Below are positions 32,742 to 41,497 of a stretch of 64,000 bases of DNA, piece after piece. This DNA is from Dryocola clanedunensis. GTDB lineage: Bacteria > Pseudomonadota > Gammaproteobacteria > Enterobacterales > Enterobacteriaceae. Where the stretch lies: NCBI RefSeq assembly GCF_025215155.1, contig NZ_JALHAM010000110.1; one strand, given 5' to 3'. Position 1 is the first letter of the stretch, and the number at the start of each line of letters is the position of its first letter. The notes under the pieces were generated by a model. It searched no databases. It saw only the letters and a program-made list of their open reading frames with translations, and was not told the origin of the DNA. The translations under genes and the position numbers were made by a program.

Positions 32742-33593
32742 TTACTTGCTTTTTGCAGCGTCAGCTTTAGCATCTGGCGCGGCTTCTGCTGCCTGCGCGT
32801 CTGCTTTAGGATCTGCCTTCGGTGCCGGTTTGATATCCAGCAGCTCTACTTCGAAGACCAGAGTAGAGTTAGCAGGGATCCCCGGAACGCCAGTTTTGCC
32901 ATAAGCCAGCTCTGGTGGGATAACCATCTTGATTTTGCCGCCTTTCTTGATGTTTTTCAGGCCTTCGGTCCAGCCTGGGATAACACCGTCAAGACGGAAG
33001 GAGAGCGGCTCACCACGGGTATAAGAGTTGTCGAACTCTTTACCGTCGATCAGCGTACCTTTGTAGTTCACGACTACAGTGTCGCTGTCTTTCGGCGCTT
33101 CACCGGAACCCGCTTTCTCTACCTGATACATCAGGCCTGTAGAAGAGGTTTTCACACCTTTCTCTTTAGCGAAAGCATCACGGAAAGTTTTGCCTTTGTC
33201 AGCATTCTCTTTCGCGTCTTTTTCCATCTTAGCCTGAGCGGAGGTCTTCACGCGGGCTTCGAATGCCTGCAGAGTCTTCTCGATTTCCTGGTCAGACAGT
33301 TTGCTCTTATCAGCAAACGCATCCTGAACGCCCGCGATCAGCTGGGTTTTGTCCAATTTGATGCCGAGCTTCTCTTGTTCTTTCAGGGAGTTTTCCATGT
33401 AACGGCCTAGCGAAGCGCCCAGCGCATAGGCAGATTTCTGGTCGTCATTTTTGAATGACGCGTTGCTTGCAGCAGGGGCAGCGGCGGCGTCTTTGGCAGG
33501 GGCTGCCGCGGTAGCTGGAGCAGCGAACGCCGGTGCGCTCAGGGCAACAGCCATTGTGGTCGCCAGTAACGTTACTTTAAACAATGATTTCAT
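32742..33593 (-). CDS. fkpA: Periplasmic FKBP-type peptidyl-prolyl isomerase FkpA
   Basis: Periplasmic chaperone and prolyl isomerase. A Sec signal peptide (MKSLFKVTLLATTMAVALSA, cleavage probably after AFA at 24) is followed by an Ala/Pro-rich linker, an N-terminal dimerisation helix domain, and an FKBP domain (GTLIDGKEFDNSY, WTEGLKNIKKGGK, GIPANSTLVFEVELL). The tail is rich in Ala, Lys, Asp and Pro. At 283 residues it is about 13 longer than E. coli FkpA, mostly through the linkers. The ATG at 33593 starts the signal peptide; the longer frame to 33626 does not. A sigma-E-like promoter lies upstream. Confidence 0.95.
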   Translation of the reverse strand: MKSLFKVTLLATTMAVALSAPAFAAPATAAAPAKDAAAAPAASNASFKNDDQKSAYALGASLGRYMENSLKEQEKLGIKLDKTQLIAGVQDAFADKSKLSDQEIEKTLQAFEARVKTSAQAKMEKDAKENADKGKTFRDAFAKEKGVKTSSTGLMYQVEKAGSGEAPKDSDTVVVNYKGTLIDGKEFDNSYTRGEPLSFRLDGVIPGWTEGLKNIKKGGKIKMVIPPELAYGKTGVPGIPANSTLVFEVELLDIKPAPKADPKADAQAAEAAPDAKADAAKSK

Positions 33594-33704
33594 CCATTTC
33601 TCCAGGGCCGGGGCCTCTAACCCCAAGGTTATTTTAAATAAGAGACGTACTATAACGTCGCCAGAGAAAACTACACAATCTCCGTGCTCGTTATCGAGAC
33701 AAAT

Positions 33705-33732
33705 TCAGACTCTTTTTGTATGAAGAAGTTTC
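33705..33732 (-). promoter_or_regulatory. Candidate sigma-E promoter of fkpA
   Basis: Minus strand: GAAACTT (33732-33726), 15-bp spacer, GTCTGA (33710-33705). This agrees with the sigma-E consensus GGAACTT...GTCTAA/TCTGA. E. coli fkpA belongs to the sigma-E regulon. The start would be about 100 bp before the fkpA ATG. Confidence 0.7.
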
Positions 33733-33820
33733 GTCTTACACCAAATGGCGCTGTCACTAGCGTTATTTTTCAGTAAAATCCGTGCTAATTGTCCATCCGC
33801 AGGCAAGCAAGAGGTGAGCC

Positions 33821-34039
33821 ATGCAACAAAAATCGACCGAACAACGGCTGGAAGAACTTGAGAGTCGTCTCGCATTTCAGGAGATCACTATCGAAGAGCT
33901 AAACCAGACAGTCACGGCGCACGAACTGGAGATGGTCAAACTGCGCGAACATTTTCGCCTGCTGGTAGATAAGCTTAAAGCAAGCCAGCCTTCGATGATC
34001 GCCTCCCAGGCCGAAGAGACCCCACCGCCGCATTATTAA
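33821..34039 (+). CDS. slyX: Coiled-coil protein SlyX
   Basis: A 72-residue protein that is a coiled coil for about residues 5-55 (RLEELESRLAFQEITIEELNQ) with a short Pro/His tail. Function unknown. It is divergent from fkpA and convergent with slyD, with a shared terminator between them. Named for its position beside slyD rather than for a lysis role. Confidence 0.92.
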   Translation: MQQKSTEQRLEELESRLAFQEITIEELNQTVTAHELEMVKLREHFRLLVDKLKASQPSMIASQAEETPPPHY

Positions 34040-34051
34040 TTGCCGGAAAAG

Positions 34052-34083
34052 AAAAAGGCGCGTCAACCGACACGCCTTTTTTT
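34052..34083. terminator. Bidirectional terminator between slyX and slyD
   Basis: GGCGCGT (34057-34063) pairs with ACACGCC (34070-34076) with one mismatch, flanked by AAAAA on the left and TTTTTTT on the right. It can serve slyX (+) and slyD (-). Confidence 0.85.
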
Positions 34084-34095
34084 ATCGCTTTACGC

Positions 34096-34674
34096 TTAGT
34101 GACAGCCGCAGCCGCCATTACCGCCGCAACCACCTTTACCATGGTCGTGGTCGTGGTCATGGCCGTGACCACCACAGCAACCACCTTCGTGGTCGTGATG
34201 ATGATCGTGCTCGCCGTGAACGTGGCCGTGAGCCAGTTCTTCAGCGGTAGCTTCACGAATCGCGATAACTTCAACGTTGAAGTTCAGGTTCTGGCCAGCC
34301 AGCATGTGGTTGCCGTCAACAACGACGTGGTCGTCTTCAACTTCGGTGATTTCAACCGGGACCGGGCCCTGGTCGGTTTCAGCCATGAAACGCATGCCAA
34401 CCTGCAGTTCGTCAACACCCATGAACACGTCTTTAGGCACGCGCTGCACCAGATTGTCGTCGTACTGACCGTAAGCGTCGTTAGCACCGACGGAAACGTC
34501 AAACTTGTCGCCAACAACGTGACCGTCGAGCGCGGTTTCCAGCCCTGAAATCAGGGAGCCGTGACCATGCAGATAGTCCAGCGGCGCACTGACCGGAGAC
34601 TCATCAACCAACACACCGTCTTCTGTACGTACCTGATAGGCCAGGCTGACCACCAGGTCTTTTGCTACTTTCAT
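34096..34674 (-). CDS. slyD: FKBP-type prolyl isomerase and metallochaperone SlyD
   Basis: Cytosolic chaperone that binds nickel and helps [NiFe]-hydrogenase maturation. Residues 1-70 and 130-150 form the FKBP domain, with the IF chaperone insert between. From about residue 150 the tail is rich in His, Cys, Gly and Asp (EHDHHHDHEGGCCGGHGHDHD), the metal-binding region. The ATG at 34674 (MKVAKDLVVSLAY) gives 192 residues as against 196 in E. coli. The open frame continues far upstream, but that part has no similarity. Confidence 0.96.
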   Translation of the reverse strand: MKVAKDLVVSLAYQVRTEDGVLVDESPVSAPLDYLHGHGSLISGLETALDGHVVGDKFDVSVGANDAYGQYDDNLVQRVPKDVFMGVDELQVGMRFMAETDQGPVPVEITEVEDDHVVVDGNHMLAGQNLNFNVEVIAIREATAEELAHGHVHGEHDHHHDHEGGCCGGHGHDHDHDHGKGGCGGNGGCGCH

Positions 34675-34768
34675 GATATCTCCTGAGCGTGGGAAAAAAA
34701 CTGGCGACGATTGTAGCGGAAATCGACGCCGGTGTACCCTTAAGCTTAAAAAAACTCGGGGGATCTCG

Positions 34769-34969
34769 CTAGTCCGGATGGAAAATGCCGATGACCTGCT
34801 CTTGTTCACGTACGTGCTCACGGGCCTGTTTATCCGCTTCCCGCATCTGATGACCGCACTTAACGCACTCAACGATATCGATATTATTCTCGCGCCACAT
34901 CGCAAGAGAATCCTGCGCCTGGCACTGGGGACAGATGGCCCCGGCAATAAAACGTTTGCGCACTGACAT
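34769..34969 (-). CDS. yheV: Zinc-ribbon protein YheV
   Basis: A 66-residue protein with two CxxC pairs (CPQC at 13-16 and CVKC at 35-38) forming a probable zinc ribbon, and a conserved end EQVIGIFHPD. Function unknown. It lies 12 bp after kefB on the same strand and is likely co-transcribed with kefG-kefB. Confidence 0.9.
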   Translation of the reverse strand: MSVRKRFIAGAICPQCQAQDSLAMWRENNIDIVECVKCGHQMREADKQAREHVREQEQVIGIFHPD

Positions 34970-34981
34970 TGGCTTTACCTT

Positions 34982-36787
34982 CTATTCAAACTCGTCCCAG
35001 CCATCTAACTGGCGACGCTCATACTGCATTTCACGTTCAAAAATCTCTTCCAGCTCCCGGCGGGCCTCTTTCACTCTGGAAATCTGCGCCGTATCCGTAT
35101 GAATCGGCATCAGCTCACGCAGCATTCGCATATCCAGGCGGCGGAAGTGCAGCTGAGCTCGATGAGCCTGATGAGGATGCATCCCAAGCGTCATCAACGC
35201 TTTACGACCAAGCTCCAGGGCGCTGGAGAATGTTTCACGTGAAAACTGTTTCACGCCGGCCTGCAATAATTCATGTGCTTCCACACGTCCTCTGGCCCGC
35301 GCCAGGATGGCCAGGTGCGGAAAGTGCTGCTGACACAGATGAACAATTTTCATCGTGTCCTCCGGTTCATTGCAGGTAATCACGATGGATTTCGCCGCCT
35401 CCGCACCGGCCGAGCGCAATAGATCAACTTCGGTCGCATCACCGTAATAAACTTTGTAACCATATTTGCGCATCAGGCTGACCGAGCTGATATCCCGTTC
35501 AAGTACCGTAATACGCATCTTGTTTGCCATAAGCAAACGCCCGATAACCTGCCCGAATCGCCCGAAACCAACAATAATGACCTGCGGCTGATCGTCTTCT
35601 ACGTAGGGCTTCTCATCGTTCTCTTCAACAACATTAAAACGACGTGCAAGAATGGCATCAACGCCTTTCATTAATAACGGCGTCGTCATCATCGAGAGCG
35701 TGACGGTCACCAGCAGCAGTGGCATCTGATCCCCCTGAAACAGTTTTTGAGACGACGCCGTGGAGAACAGCACAAACGCAAACTCTCCGCTTTGACTGAG
35801 CACGCCAGAGAACTGTAGCCGCTCCGAGCTGCGCAGCCCGTAAATACAGGAGATGACGTACAGCACGGCAAACTTCAGTGCCACCAGCGCAACGACACCG
35901 CAGATAACCAGCAGCAGATGGGTATAGAGCACGCCAAGGTTTAGCGCCATGCCCACCGAGATAAAGAACAGCCCAAGCAATAATCCTTTGAACGGATCGA
36001 TAGCGATTTCCAGTTCGTGCCGGTATTCGCTTTCTGCCAGCAGCACGCCCGCAATAAACGTTCCCAGCGCCATCGACAGCCCCAGCGCGTCCATAAACAG
36101 CGCCGAACCGAGCACCAGCAGCAGTGCGGCGGCAGTAAAGACCTCGCGCACGCCGGACCCGGCGATAAAGCGGAAGAGCGGCCGCAGCAGATAGCGCCCG
36201 CCAATTAACATGCCCGCAAAGGCCAGCACTTTAAAACCAACCTTTATCCAGTCGGTATGTCCGTCGTCGTTGCCAGCCAGCAGCGGTACCAGCGCCAGCG
36301 CCGGGATCACGGCTAAATCCTGAAACAGCAGCACCGAAAAGCCGAGCTGTCCCGCTTCGTTACGGTTCATCCCTTTGTCGCGCATCAGCTGTAAAGCCAT
36401 CGCGGTCGAGGACATGGCCAGGCCAATGCCACCGATCACCGCCGCCTGCCACGAAAACTTCGTCAGCATCAACAGCCCGGCAAGCACCGCGGCGCTCAAC
36501 AGCACCTGCGCCGCCCCCACGCCAAATATAGATCGACGTAGCTGCCAGAGTTTCGACGGATTCAGTTCAAGCCCGATGATAAACATCAGGAACACGACGC
36601 CCAGCTCCGAGAAGTGGAGGATTTCATCCACGTCGCTGATAAAACCTAACCCCCACGGGCCAATGGCAATCCCCGCCAGCAAATAGCCAAGCACGGCACC
36701 AATACCCAGGCGAGCAGCAATCGGCACGGCGACGACGGCGGCAAACAAGAAAAGTACGCCCGCCAGCAACAAATCAGACCCTTCCAT
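34982..36787 (-). CDS. kefB: Glutathione-regulated potassium efflux antiporter KefB
   Basis: K+/H+ antiporter of the CPA2 family that acidifies the cytoplasm during electrophile stress and is held closed by glutathione. The first ~380 residues hold about 12-13 membrane helices; an RCK domain follows with VIIVGFGRFGQVIGR near 402 that binds nucleotide and glutathione conjugates. The ATG at 36787 overlaps the kefG TGA by one base and gives 601 residues, as in E. coli. Confidence 0.96.
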   Translation of the reverse strand: MEGSDLLLAGVLFLFAAVVAVPIAARLGIGAVLGYLLAGIAIGPWGLGFISDVDEILHFSELGVVFLMFIIGLELNPSKLWQLRRSIFGVGAAQVLLSAAVLAGLLMLTKFSWQAAVIGGIGLAMSSTAMALQLMRDKGMNRNEAGQLGFSVLLFQDLAVIPALALVPLLAGNDDGHTDWIKVGFKVLAFAGMLIGGRYLLRPLFRFIAGSGVREVFTAAALLLVLGSALFMDALGLSMALGTFIAGVLLAESEYRHELEIAIDPFKGLLLGLFFISVGMALNLGVLYTHLLLVICGVVALVALKFAVLYVISCIYGLRSSERLQFSGVLSQSGEFAFVLFSTASSQKLFQGDQMPLLLVTVTLSMMTTPLLMKGVDAILARRFNVVEENDEKPYVEDDQPQVIIVGFGRFGQVIGRLLMANKMRITVLERDISSVSLMRKYGYKVYYGDATEVDLLRSAGAEAAKSIVITCNEPEDTMKIVHLCQQHFPHLAILARARGRVEAHELLQAGVKQFSRETFSSALELGRKALMTLGMHPHQAHRAQLHFRRLDMRMLRELMPIHTDTAQISRVKEARRELEEIFEREMQYERRQLDGWDEFE

Positions 36788-37341
36788 CAGCGGCCTCCCG
36801 GCAATAATGGGGCTGCAAGCCAGTCGCCGTAGGCTCTCGCATGGCTCACCAGTTCCTGTTTTGATTGCCGCCGCGCCCAGTAAACGATCATGGGGTTCAG
36901 CCACTGCATCCGGCACATTGCCGCCGTTAGCTCAAAAGGGCGCAGGATATCGGTCAGTGGAAAACGATTAAAACCATCGTGGCGGTAGGCGCCTTCCGGC
37001 TCACCGGTGGTAATCACGCTACGCCAGTATTTTCCCGCCAGCGCGTTGCCGCCAACACCGCTGGCAAAGCCACGGCTCAGGACGCGGTCCAGCCACTCTT
37101 TTAGCAGCGCCGGACAGCTATAGGTATAAAGCGGGTGTTGGAAAACAATGACATCGTGCTCCTGCAGCAGGGCCTGCTCGTGATAGATATCAATAAAAAA
37201 GTCGGGATAGTGTGCATAAAGATCGTGCACGGTAACATTTGCAAGCTGCTGAGCCGGCTGAAGCAGAACCCGGTTAGCGACCGAGTCCTGTGATTCCGGA
37301 TGGGCATACAGCAGCAAAACTTTCGGCGGCTGCGACATCAT
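36787..37341 (-). CDS. kefG: KefB ancillary flavodoxin-like subunit KefG
   Basis: A 184-residue NAD(P)H quinone oxidoreductase-type flavoprotein required for full KefB activity. Visible: KVLLLYAHPESQDSVANR at the start, FQHPLYTYSCPALLKEWLDRV near 70-90 and the FMN-binding ITTGEPEGAY. Start at 37341 (MMSQPPK) gives the E. coli length. First gene of kefG-kefB-yheV; divergent from yheS. Confidence 0.94.
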   Translation of the reverse strand: MMSQPPKVLLLYAHPESQDSVANRVLLQPAQQLANVTVHDLYAHYPDFFIDIYHEQALLQEHDVIVFQHPLYTYSCPALLKEWLDRVLSRGFASGVGGNALAGKYWRSVITTGEPEGAYRHDGFNRFPLTDILRPFELTAAMCRMQWLNPMIVYWARRQSKQELVSHARAYGDWLAAPLLPGGR

Positions 37342-37461
37342 TACCCTCCAGGGCGTCGTCATAGTGATTGTTTTGGGCTACCATGCAGCCCGACGTGGTG
37401 CCAGGCATCACGTTACCCAAATATAATGACAATTTAACATACTCTGAACATACGGCGCTTT

Positions 37462-39366
37462 ATGATTGTTTTCTCCTCGTTACAAATTCGTCGCGGCACC
37501 CGCGTCCTGCTGGACAACGCGACCGCCACCATTAACCCAGGCCAGAAAGTCGGTCTTGTGGGTAAAAACGGCTGCGGTAAATCCACGCTGCTGGCGCTTT
37601 TAAAGAACGAGATAAGCGCTGATGGTGGCAGCATGACCTTCCCGAGCAACTGGGCGCTGGCCTGGGTCAATCAGGAAACGCCAGCGCTGGACATGCCCGC
37701 CATTGAGTACGTGATCGACGGTGACCGGGAATTCCGTCTGCTGGAAGCGGAGCTGGCGCAGGCAAACGTTCGCAACGATGGTCACGCCATCGCGCTGGTT
37801 CACGGCAAGCTCGATGCGGTAGATGCGTGGACCATCCGCTCCCGTGCCTCGAGCCTGCTGCACGGTCTGGGCTTCAGCAACGAACAGCTCGAACGCCCGG
37901 TGAGCGACTTCTCCGGCGGCTGGCGTATGCGTCTGAACCTTGCCCAGGCGCTGATTTGCCGCTCCGACCTGCTGCTGCTTGATGAACCTACCAACCACCT
38001 TGATCTGGACGCGGTTATCTGGCTGGAAAGATGGCTGAAGAACTATCCGGGCACGCTGATCCTGATTTCTCACGACCGTGATTTCCTCGATCCGGTGGTC
38101 GGCAAAATTATTCATATCGAACAGCAGAGCATGTTCGAGTACACCGGCAACTATTCGTCCTTTGAGGGACAGCGTGCGACACGCCTTGCCCAGCAGCAGT
38201 CAATGTATGAAAGCCAGCAGGAACGCGTCGCGCATCTGCAAGGCTTTATCGATCGCTTTAAAGCTAAAGCCTCCAAGGCGAAGCAGGCGCAAAGCCGTGT
38301 GAAAATGCTCGAGCGTATGGAGCTGATTGCCCCGGCGCACGTGGACAACCCATTCCACTTTAGCTTCCGCGCGCCGGAAAGCCTGCCGAACCCGCTGCTG
38401 CGAATGGAAAAAGTCAGCGCCGGTTATGGCGACCGCGTCATTCTGAACTCCATCAAACTCAACCTGGTGCCGGGTTCACGTATCGGCCTGCTGGGCCGCA
38501 ACGGCGCAGGTAAATCAACGCTGATTAAACTGCTCGCGGGTGAGCTGGCGCCGCTACAGGGTGATATCGGTCTGGCAAAGGGCATCAAGCTCGGCTACTT
38601 CGCTCAGCATCAGCTTGAATATCTGCGCGCAGACGAATCCCCGCTTCAGCATCTGGCACGTATAGCACCTAAAGAGCTGGAACAGCAGCTGCGCGACTAT
38701 TTAGGCGGCTTTGGCTTCCAGGGCGATAAGGTTACCGAGCGCACCGAGCGTTTCTCCGGCGGCGAAAAAGCCCGTCTGGTTCTGGCGCTGGTCGTCTGGC
38801 AGCGCCCTAACCTGCTGCTGCTCGATGAACCAACGAACCACCTTGATCTCGACATGCGTCAGGCGTTAACCGAGGCGCTGATCGACTTCGAAGGCGCGCT
38901 GGTTGTCGTCTCGCACGACCGCCACCTGCTGCGCTCAACCACCGACGACCTCTATCTGGTACACGACGGAAAAGTGGAAGCCTTCGATGGCGATCTGGAA
39001 GATTACCAGCAGTGGTTAAGCGATCTGCAAAAGCAGGAAAACCAGCCGGACGATGCCGCAAAAGACAACGCCAACAGCGCTCAGAACCGCAAGGATCAGA
39101 AGCGCCGCGAGGCAGAACTGCGCACCCAGACCCAGCCGCTGCGCAAGCAAATCACCACGCTTGAAAAGCAGATGGAAAAGCTCAACAAGCAGCTGGCAGA
39201 GGTCGAAGAGAAGCTGGCGGACAGCGCTATCTACGAGCAAAGCCGGAAAGCGGAAATGACCGAGTGCCTGCAAACGCAGGTGAAGGTGAAGTCGGCGCTC
39301 GAGGAGTGCGAAATGGAGTGGCTGGACGCCCACGAGCAGTTAGAACAGATGATGCAGGGCGAGTAA
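37462..39366 (+). CDS. yheS: ABC-F family ATPase YheS
   Basis: Cytosolic, ribosome-associated ATPase with two ABC domains and no membrane segments. Walker A motifs GKNGCGKST and GRNGAGKST, signatures FSGGWRMRLNLA and FSGGEKARLVLA, and two copies of LLLLDEPTNHLDLD are visible. The linker between the domains carries the charged P-site tRNA interaction motif, and a coiled-coil C-terminus spans about 545-630. At 634 residues it is near the E. coli length. Recent work on the family points to relief of ribosome stalling at arrest peptides; this is family knowledge, not seen here. Confidence 0.94.
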   Translation: MIVFSSLQIRRGTRVLLDNATATINPGQKVGLVGKNGCGKSTLLALLKNEISADGGSMTFPSNWALAWVNQETPALDMPAIEYVIDGDREFRLLEAELAQANVRNDGHAIALVHGKLDAVDAWTIRSRASSLLHGLGFSNEQLERPVSDFSGGWRMRLNLAQALICRSDLLLLDEPTNHLDLDAVIWLERWLKNYPGTLILISHDRDFLDPVVGKIIHIEQQSMFEYTGNYSSFEGQRATRLAQQQSMYESQQERVAHLQGFIDRFKAKASKAKQAQSRVKMLERMELIAPAHVDNPFHFSFRAPESLPNPLLRMEKVSAGYGDRVILNSIKLNLVPGSRIGLLGRNGAGKSTLIKLLAGELAPLQGDIGLAKGIKLGYFAQHQLEYLRADESPLQHLARIAPKELEQQLRDYLGGFGFQGDKVTERTERFSGGEKARLVLALVVWQRPNLLLLDEPTNHLDLDMRQALTEALIDFEGALVVVSHDRHLLRSTTDDLYLVHDGKVEAFDGDLEDYQQWLSDLQKQENQPDDAAKDNANSAQNRKDQKRREAELRTQTQPLRKQITTLEKQMEKLNKQLAEVEEKLADSAIYEQSRKAEMTECLQTQVKVKSALEECEMEWLDAHEQLEQMMQGE

Positions 39367-39372
39367 GAATTT

Positions 39373-39401
39373 GTAGGTCGGTTGAGCGTAGCGTCGTCCG
39401 A
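39373..39401. repeat. REP-like repeat (single copy) after yheS
   Basis: GTAGGTCGGTTGAGCGTAGC and the following GTCGTCCG match the inverse of the repeat at 50731-50760 with only a few changes. It lies in the gap between convergent yheS and the LysE-type gene, followed at once by a further hairpin. Confidence 0.75.
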
Positions 39402-39411
39402 AAATGTAGAT

Positions 39412-39436
39412 GGCGGGAGCGCTTCGCTTTCCCGCC
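39412..39436. terminator. Hairpin between convergent yheS and LysE-type gene
   Basis: GGCGGGA (39412-39418) pairs with TCCCGCC (39430-39436), and the stem extends inwards with GCG/CGC. There is no long T-run, so it may be a factor-aided terminator or part of the neighbouring repeat. Confidence 0.55.
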
Positions 39437-39444
39437 TTACAGGA

Positions 39445-40044
39445 TCAGCGCCAGATTAGCAGCACGCAGGCAGCCGTCAGCAGGCCCATAAAGATATTAA
39501 AAATAGCCCAGGCGCGGCGGCTGCGCAGGAGTTTGCCAATCAGGCTACCGAACGCAATCCAGATGACGCCAGCCACAATGTTCACCAGCGCAATGCCAAT
39601 GCTGATTAACACGACGGAATGCAGATACTGGGAACCGGCGAGGCTGAAGCTGGCAACCGCGCCCAGCGCCATCAGCCAGGCTTTCGGGTTGATAACCTGC
39701 AACAAACCACCCTGCCAGAAAGGGATAGGCGTCGGCGGTGCTGCATCGGTTTCCAGGCGTTCATAGGTGGCCGTGCCGATTTTCCATGCCAGCCACAAAA
39801 GATAAATACTCCCGGCAATCTTCAGGATAAGGTGGAGCGCCGGGTAGAGCAGGATAAGACTACCCACGCCGCAGGCCACCAGCAGTAAAATGCACTGCAT
39901 GCCAAGCATGATGCCAATCATCAGCGGCAGACTGCGGATGAATCCGTAATTGGCCCCGGATGAGGTAAGTAACGTATTATTCGGACCTGGGGTGATCGCG
40001 GCGACCCAAAGAAAGCCCAGCATTGATAAGAAAAGCGTTTCCAT
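39445..40044 (-). CDS. LysE/RhtB family amino-acid exporter
   Basis: A 199-residue inner-membrane protein with about six helices and the LysE-family N-terminus (FLWVAAITPGPNNTLLTSSGANYG near 9-32). Exporters of this family move amino acids or homoserine lactones outwards; the substrate here cannot be told. It is inserted between yheS and yheT, a place where E. coli K-12 has no gene. ATG at 40044 is chosen; a GTG at 40062 in frame is also possible. Its 5' end lies only about 60 bp from divergent yheT. Confidence 0.85.
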   Translation of the reverse strand: METLFLSMLGFLWVAAITPGPNNTLLTSSGANYGFIRSLPLMIGIMLGMQCILLLVACGVGSLILLYPALHLILKIAGSIYLLWLAWKIGTATYERLETDAAPPTPIPFWQGGLLQVINPKAWLMALGAVASFSLAGSQYLHSVVLISIGIALVNIVAGVIWIAFGSLIGKLLRSRRAWAIFNIFMGLLTAACVLLIWR

Positions 40045-40105
40045 GACGTGGGTGCTCCACACCCAAAAGTAATAATGAGCAACTGAACGAAACTAACAGT
40101 GTGAT

Positions 40106-41122
40106 ATGGATCAAACAAGCCCTGTAGAATTGAATTTTAATCATGATGACGGCGAGCCATTCCGCCCCATGCGCGGTATGAGCAACCCTCACCTGCAGAC
40201 CATGCTTCCGCGTGTGATCCGTCGTCGTGTCAAATTTAAGCCCCACTGGCAGCGTCTTGATATGCCGGATGGAGATTTCGTCGATCTCGCCTGGAGCGAA
40301 GATCCTCGCGAAGCTATGCATAAACCTCGCCTGGTGGTGTTTCACGGCCTGGAGGGGAGCCTGCACAGCCCGTACGCTCACGGCTTGATTGAGGCGGCGC
40401 AAAAACGCGGCTGGCTGGGCGTGGTGATGCATTTTCGTGGCTGTAGCGGCGTGCCAAATCGCATGGGACGAATCTATCACTCCGGCGAAATCGAAGATGG
40501 CAGCTATTTTCTTAACTGGCTGACGCAGCGCTATGGCGAAGTCCCTACCGCCGCGGTCGGCTACTCGCTCGGCGGTAACATGCTGGCCTGCCTGATGGCA
40601 AAGCAGGGTGCAGACTGCACGCTGGACGCCGGGGTTATCGTCTCTGCCCCCCTGATGCTGGAACAGTGCTGTTATCATATGGAACAGGGCTTTTCGCGTT
40701 TTTATCAGCGCTACTTGCTCAATCTGCTGAAAAAAAATGCCGCCCGAAAACTGAGAAGCTACCCCGGTACGCTGCCGGTGGATCTGCGCCAGCTGAAGGG
40801 TGTACGCCGGATCCGTGAATTTGACGATCTGGTCACGTCAAAAATTCATGGTTTCGCCGATGCGCTGGATTACTACCGCCAGTGCAGCGCTATGCCGCTG
40901 CTGCCGGATATCGCCAATCCTACGCTTATCATTCATGCGAAAGACGATCCGTTTATGGATCACCATGTGATCCCCGATAAAACGACTTTACCGGCTAATA
41001 TTGAATATCAGCTCACCACCCACGGCGGCCACGTTGGCTTCGTCGGCGGCACATTACGCAAGCCGGAGATGTGGCTCGAACAACGCATTCCCGACTGGCT
41101 AACGCGGTACCTGGATAAATAA
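40106..41122 (+). CDS. yheT: Alpha/beta-hydrolase YheT
   Basis: A 338-residue hydrolase of the AB hydrolase 4 (YheT/ABHD1-3) family. The nucleophile elbow GYSLGGN has Ser154; VVFHGLEGSLHSPYAHG marks the oxyanion region; HAKDDPFMDH and THGGHVGF hold the probable acid and His of the triad. The natural substrate is unknown. The next gene, yheU, starts 1 bp after its stop. Confidence 0.92.
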   Translation: MDQTSPVELNFNHDDGEPFRPMRGMSNPHLQTMLPRVIRRRVKFKPHWQRLDMPDGDFVDLAWSEDPREAMHKPRLVVFHGLEGSLHSPYAHGLIEAAQKRGWLGVVMHFRGCSGVPNRMGRIYHSGEIEDGSYFLNWLTQRYGEVPTAAVGYSLGGNMLACLMAKQGADCTLDAGVIVSAPLMLEQCCYHMEQGFSRFYQRYLLNLLKKNAARKLRSYPGTLPVDLRQLKGVRRIREFDDLVTSKIHGFADALDYYRQCSAMPLLPDIANPTLIIHAKDDPFMDHHVIPDKTTLPANIEYQLTTHGGHVGFVGGTLRKPEMWLEQRIPDWLTRYLDK

Positions 41123-41123
41123 C

Positions 41124-41342
41124 ATGTTGCTTCCCTGGCAGGAAATAGACCCCGAGACGCTGGATAATCTCATCGAATCCTTTGTGTTACGTGAGGGGAC
41201 AGATTATGGTGAACAAGAGCGCTCATTGTCGGCCAAGGTCGCAGACGTGAAACGCCAGCTGCAAAGCGGCGAGGCGGTGCTGGTCTGGTCTGAACTCCAC
41301 GAGACGGTAAATATCATGCCGCGCGGCCAGTTCCGCGGCTGA
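41124..41342 (+). CDS. yheU: UPF0270 family protein YheU
   Basis: A 72-residue protein of unknown function (MLLPWQEIDPETLDNLIESFVLREGTDYG; ending LHETVNIMPRGQFRG). It starts directly after yheT and is translationally coupled to it. Fully similar to E. coli YheU. Confidence 0.92.
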   Translation: MLLPWQEIDPETLDNLIESFVLREGTDYGEQERSLSAKVADVKRQLQSGEAVLVWSELHETVNIMPRGQFRG

Positions 41343-41366
41343 TTAACAATACTTCCGGCTCTGGCC

Positions 41367-41399
41367 GTTGTAGGGTGGATAAGCGCCAGTGCCATCCAC
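41367..41399. repeat. REP-like repeat between yheU and prkB
   Basis: GTTGTAGGGTGGATAAGCGC followed by CAGTGCCATCCAC is nearly identical to the second half of the 80-bp unit at 50731. GTGGAT pairs with ATCCAC to give a hairpin. A further GC-rich arm (CCCGCCCTACGA, 41430-41441) lies downstream. Confidence 0.85.
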
Positions 41400-41497
41400 T
41401 ACTGCGCCCAGGTCAGGTGACGCAAAGCTTACCCGCCCTACGAAAACGCTCCGTTCGCTTAACCTTACACTGAATTCACCCATGGAGTTGTCGCCCT

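Noticed and set aside
34675..34947. N-terminal extension of slyD by 91 residues
   Set aside because: The segment crosses the yheV-slyD gap and part of yheV in another frame; SlyD starts MKVAKDL in the family.
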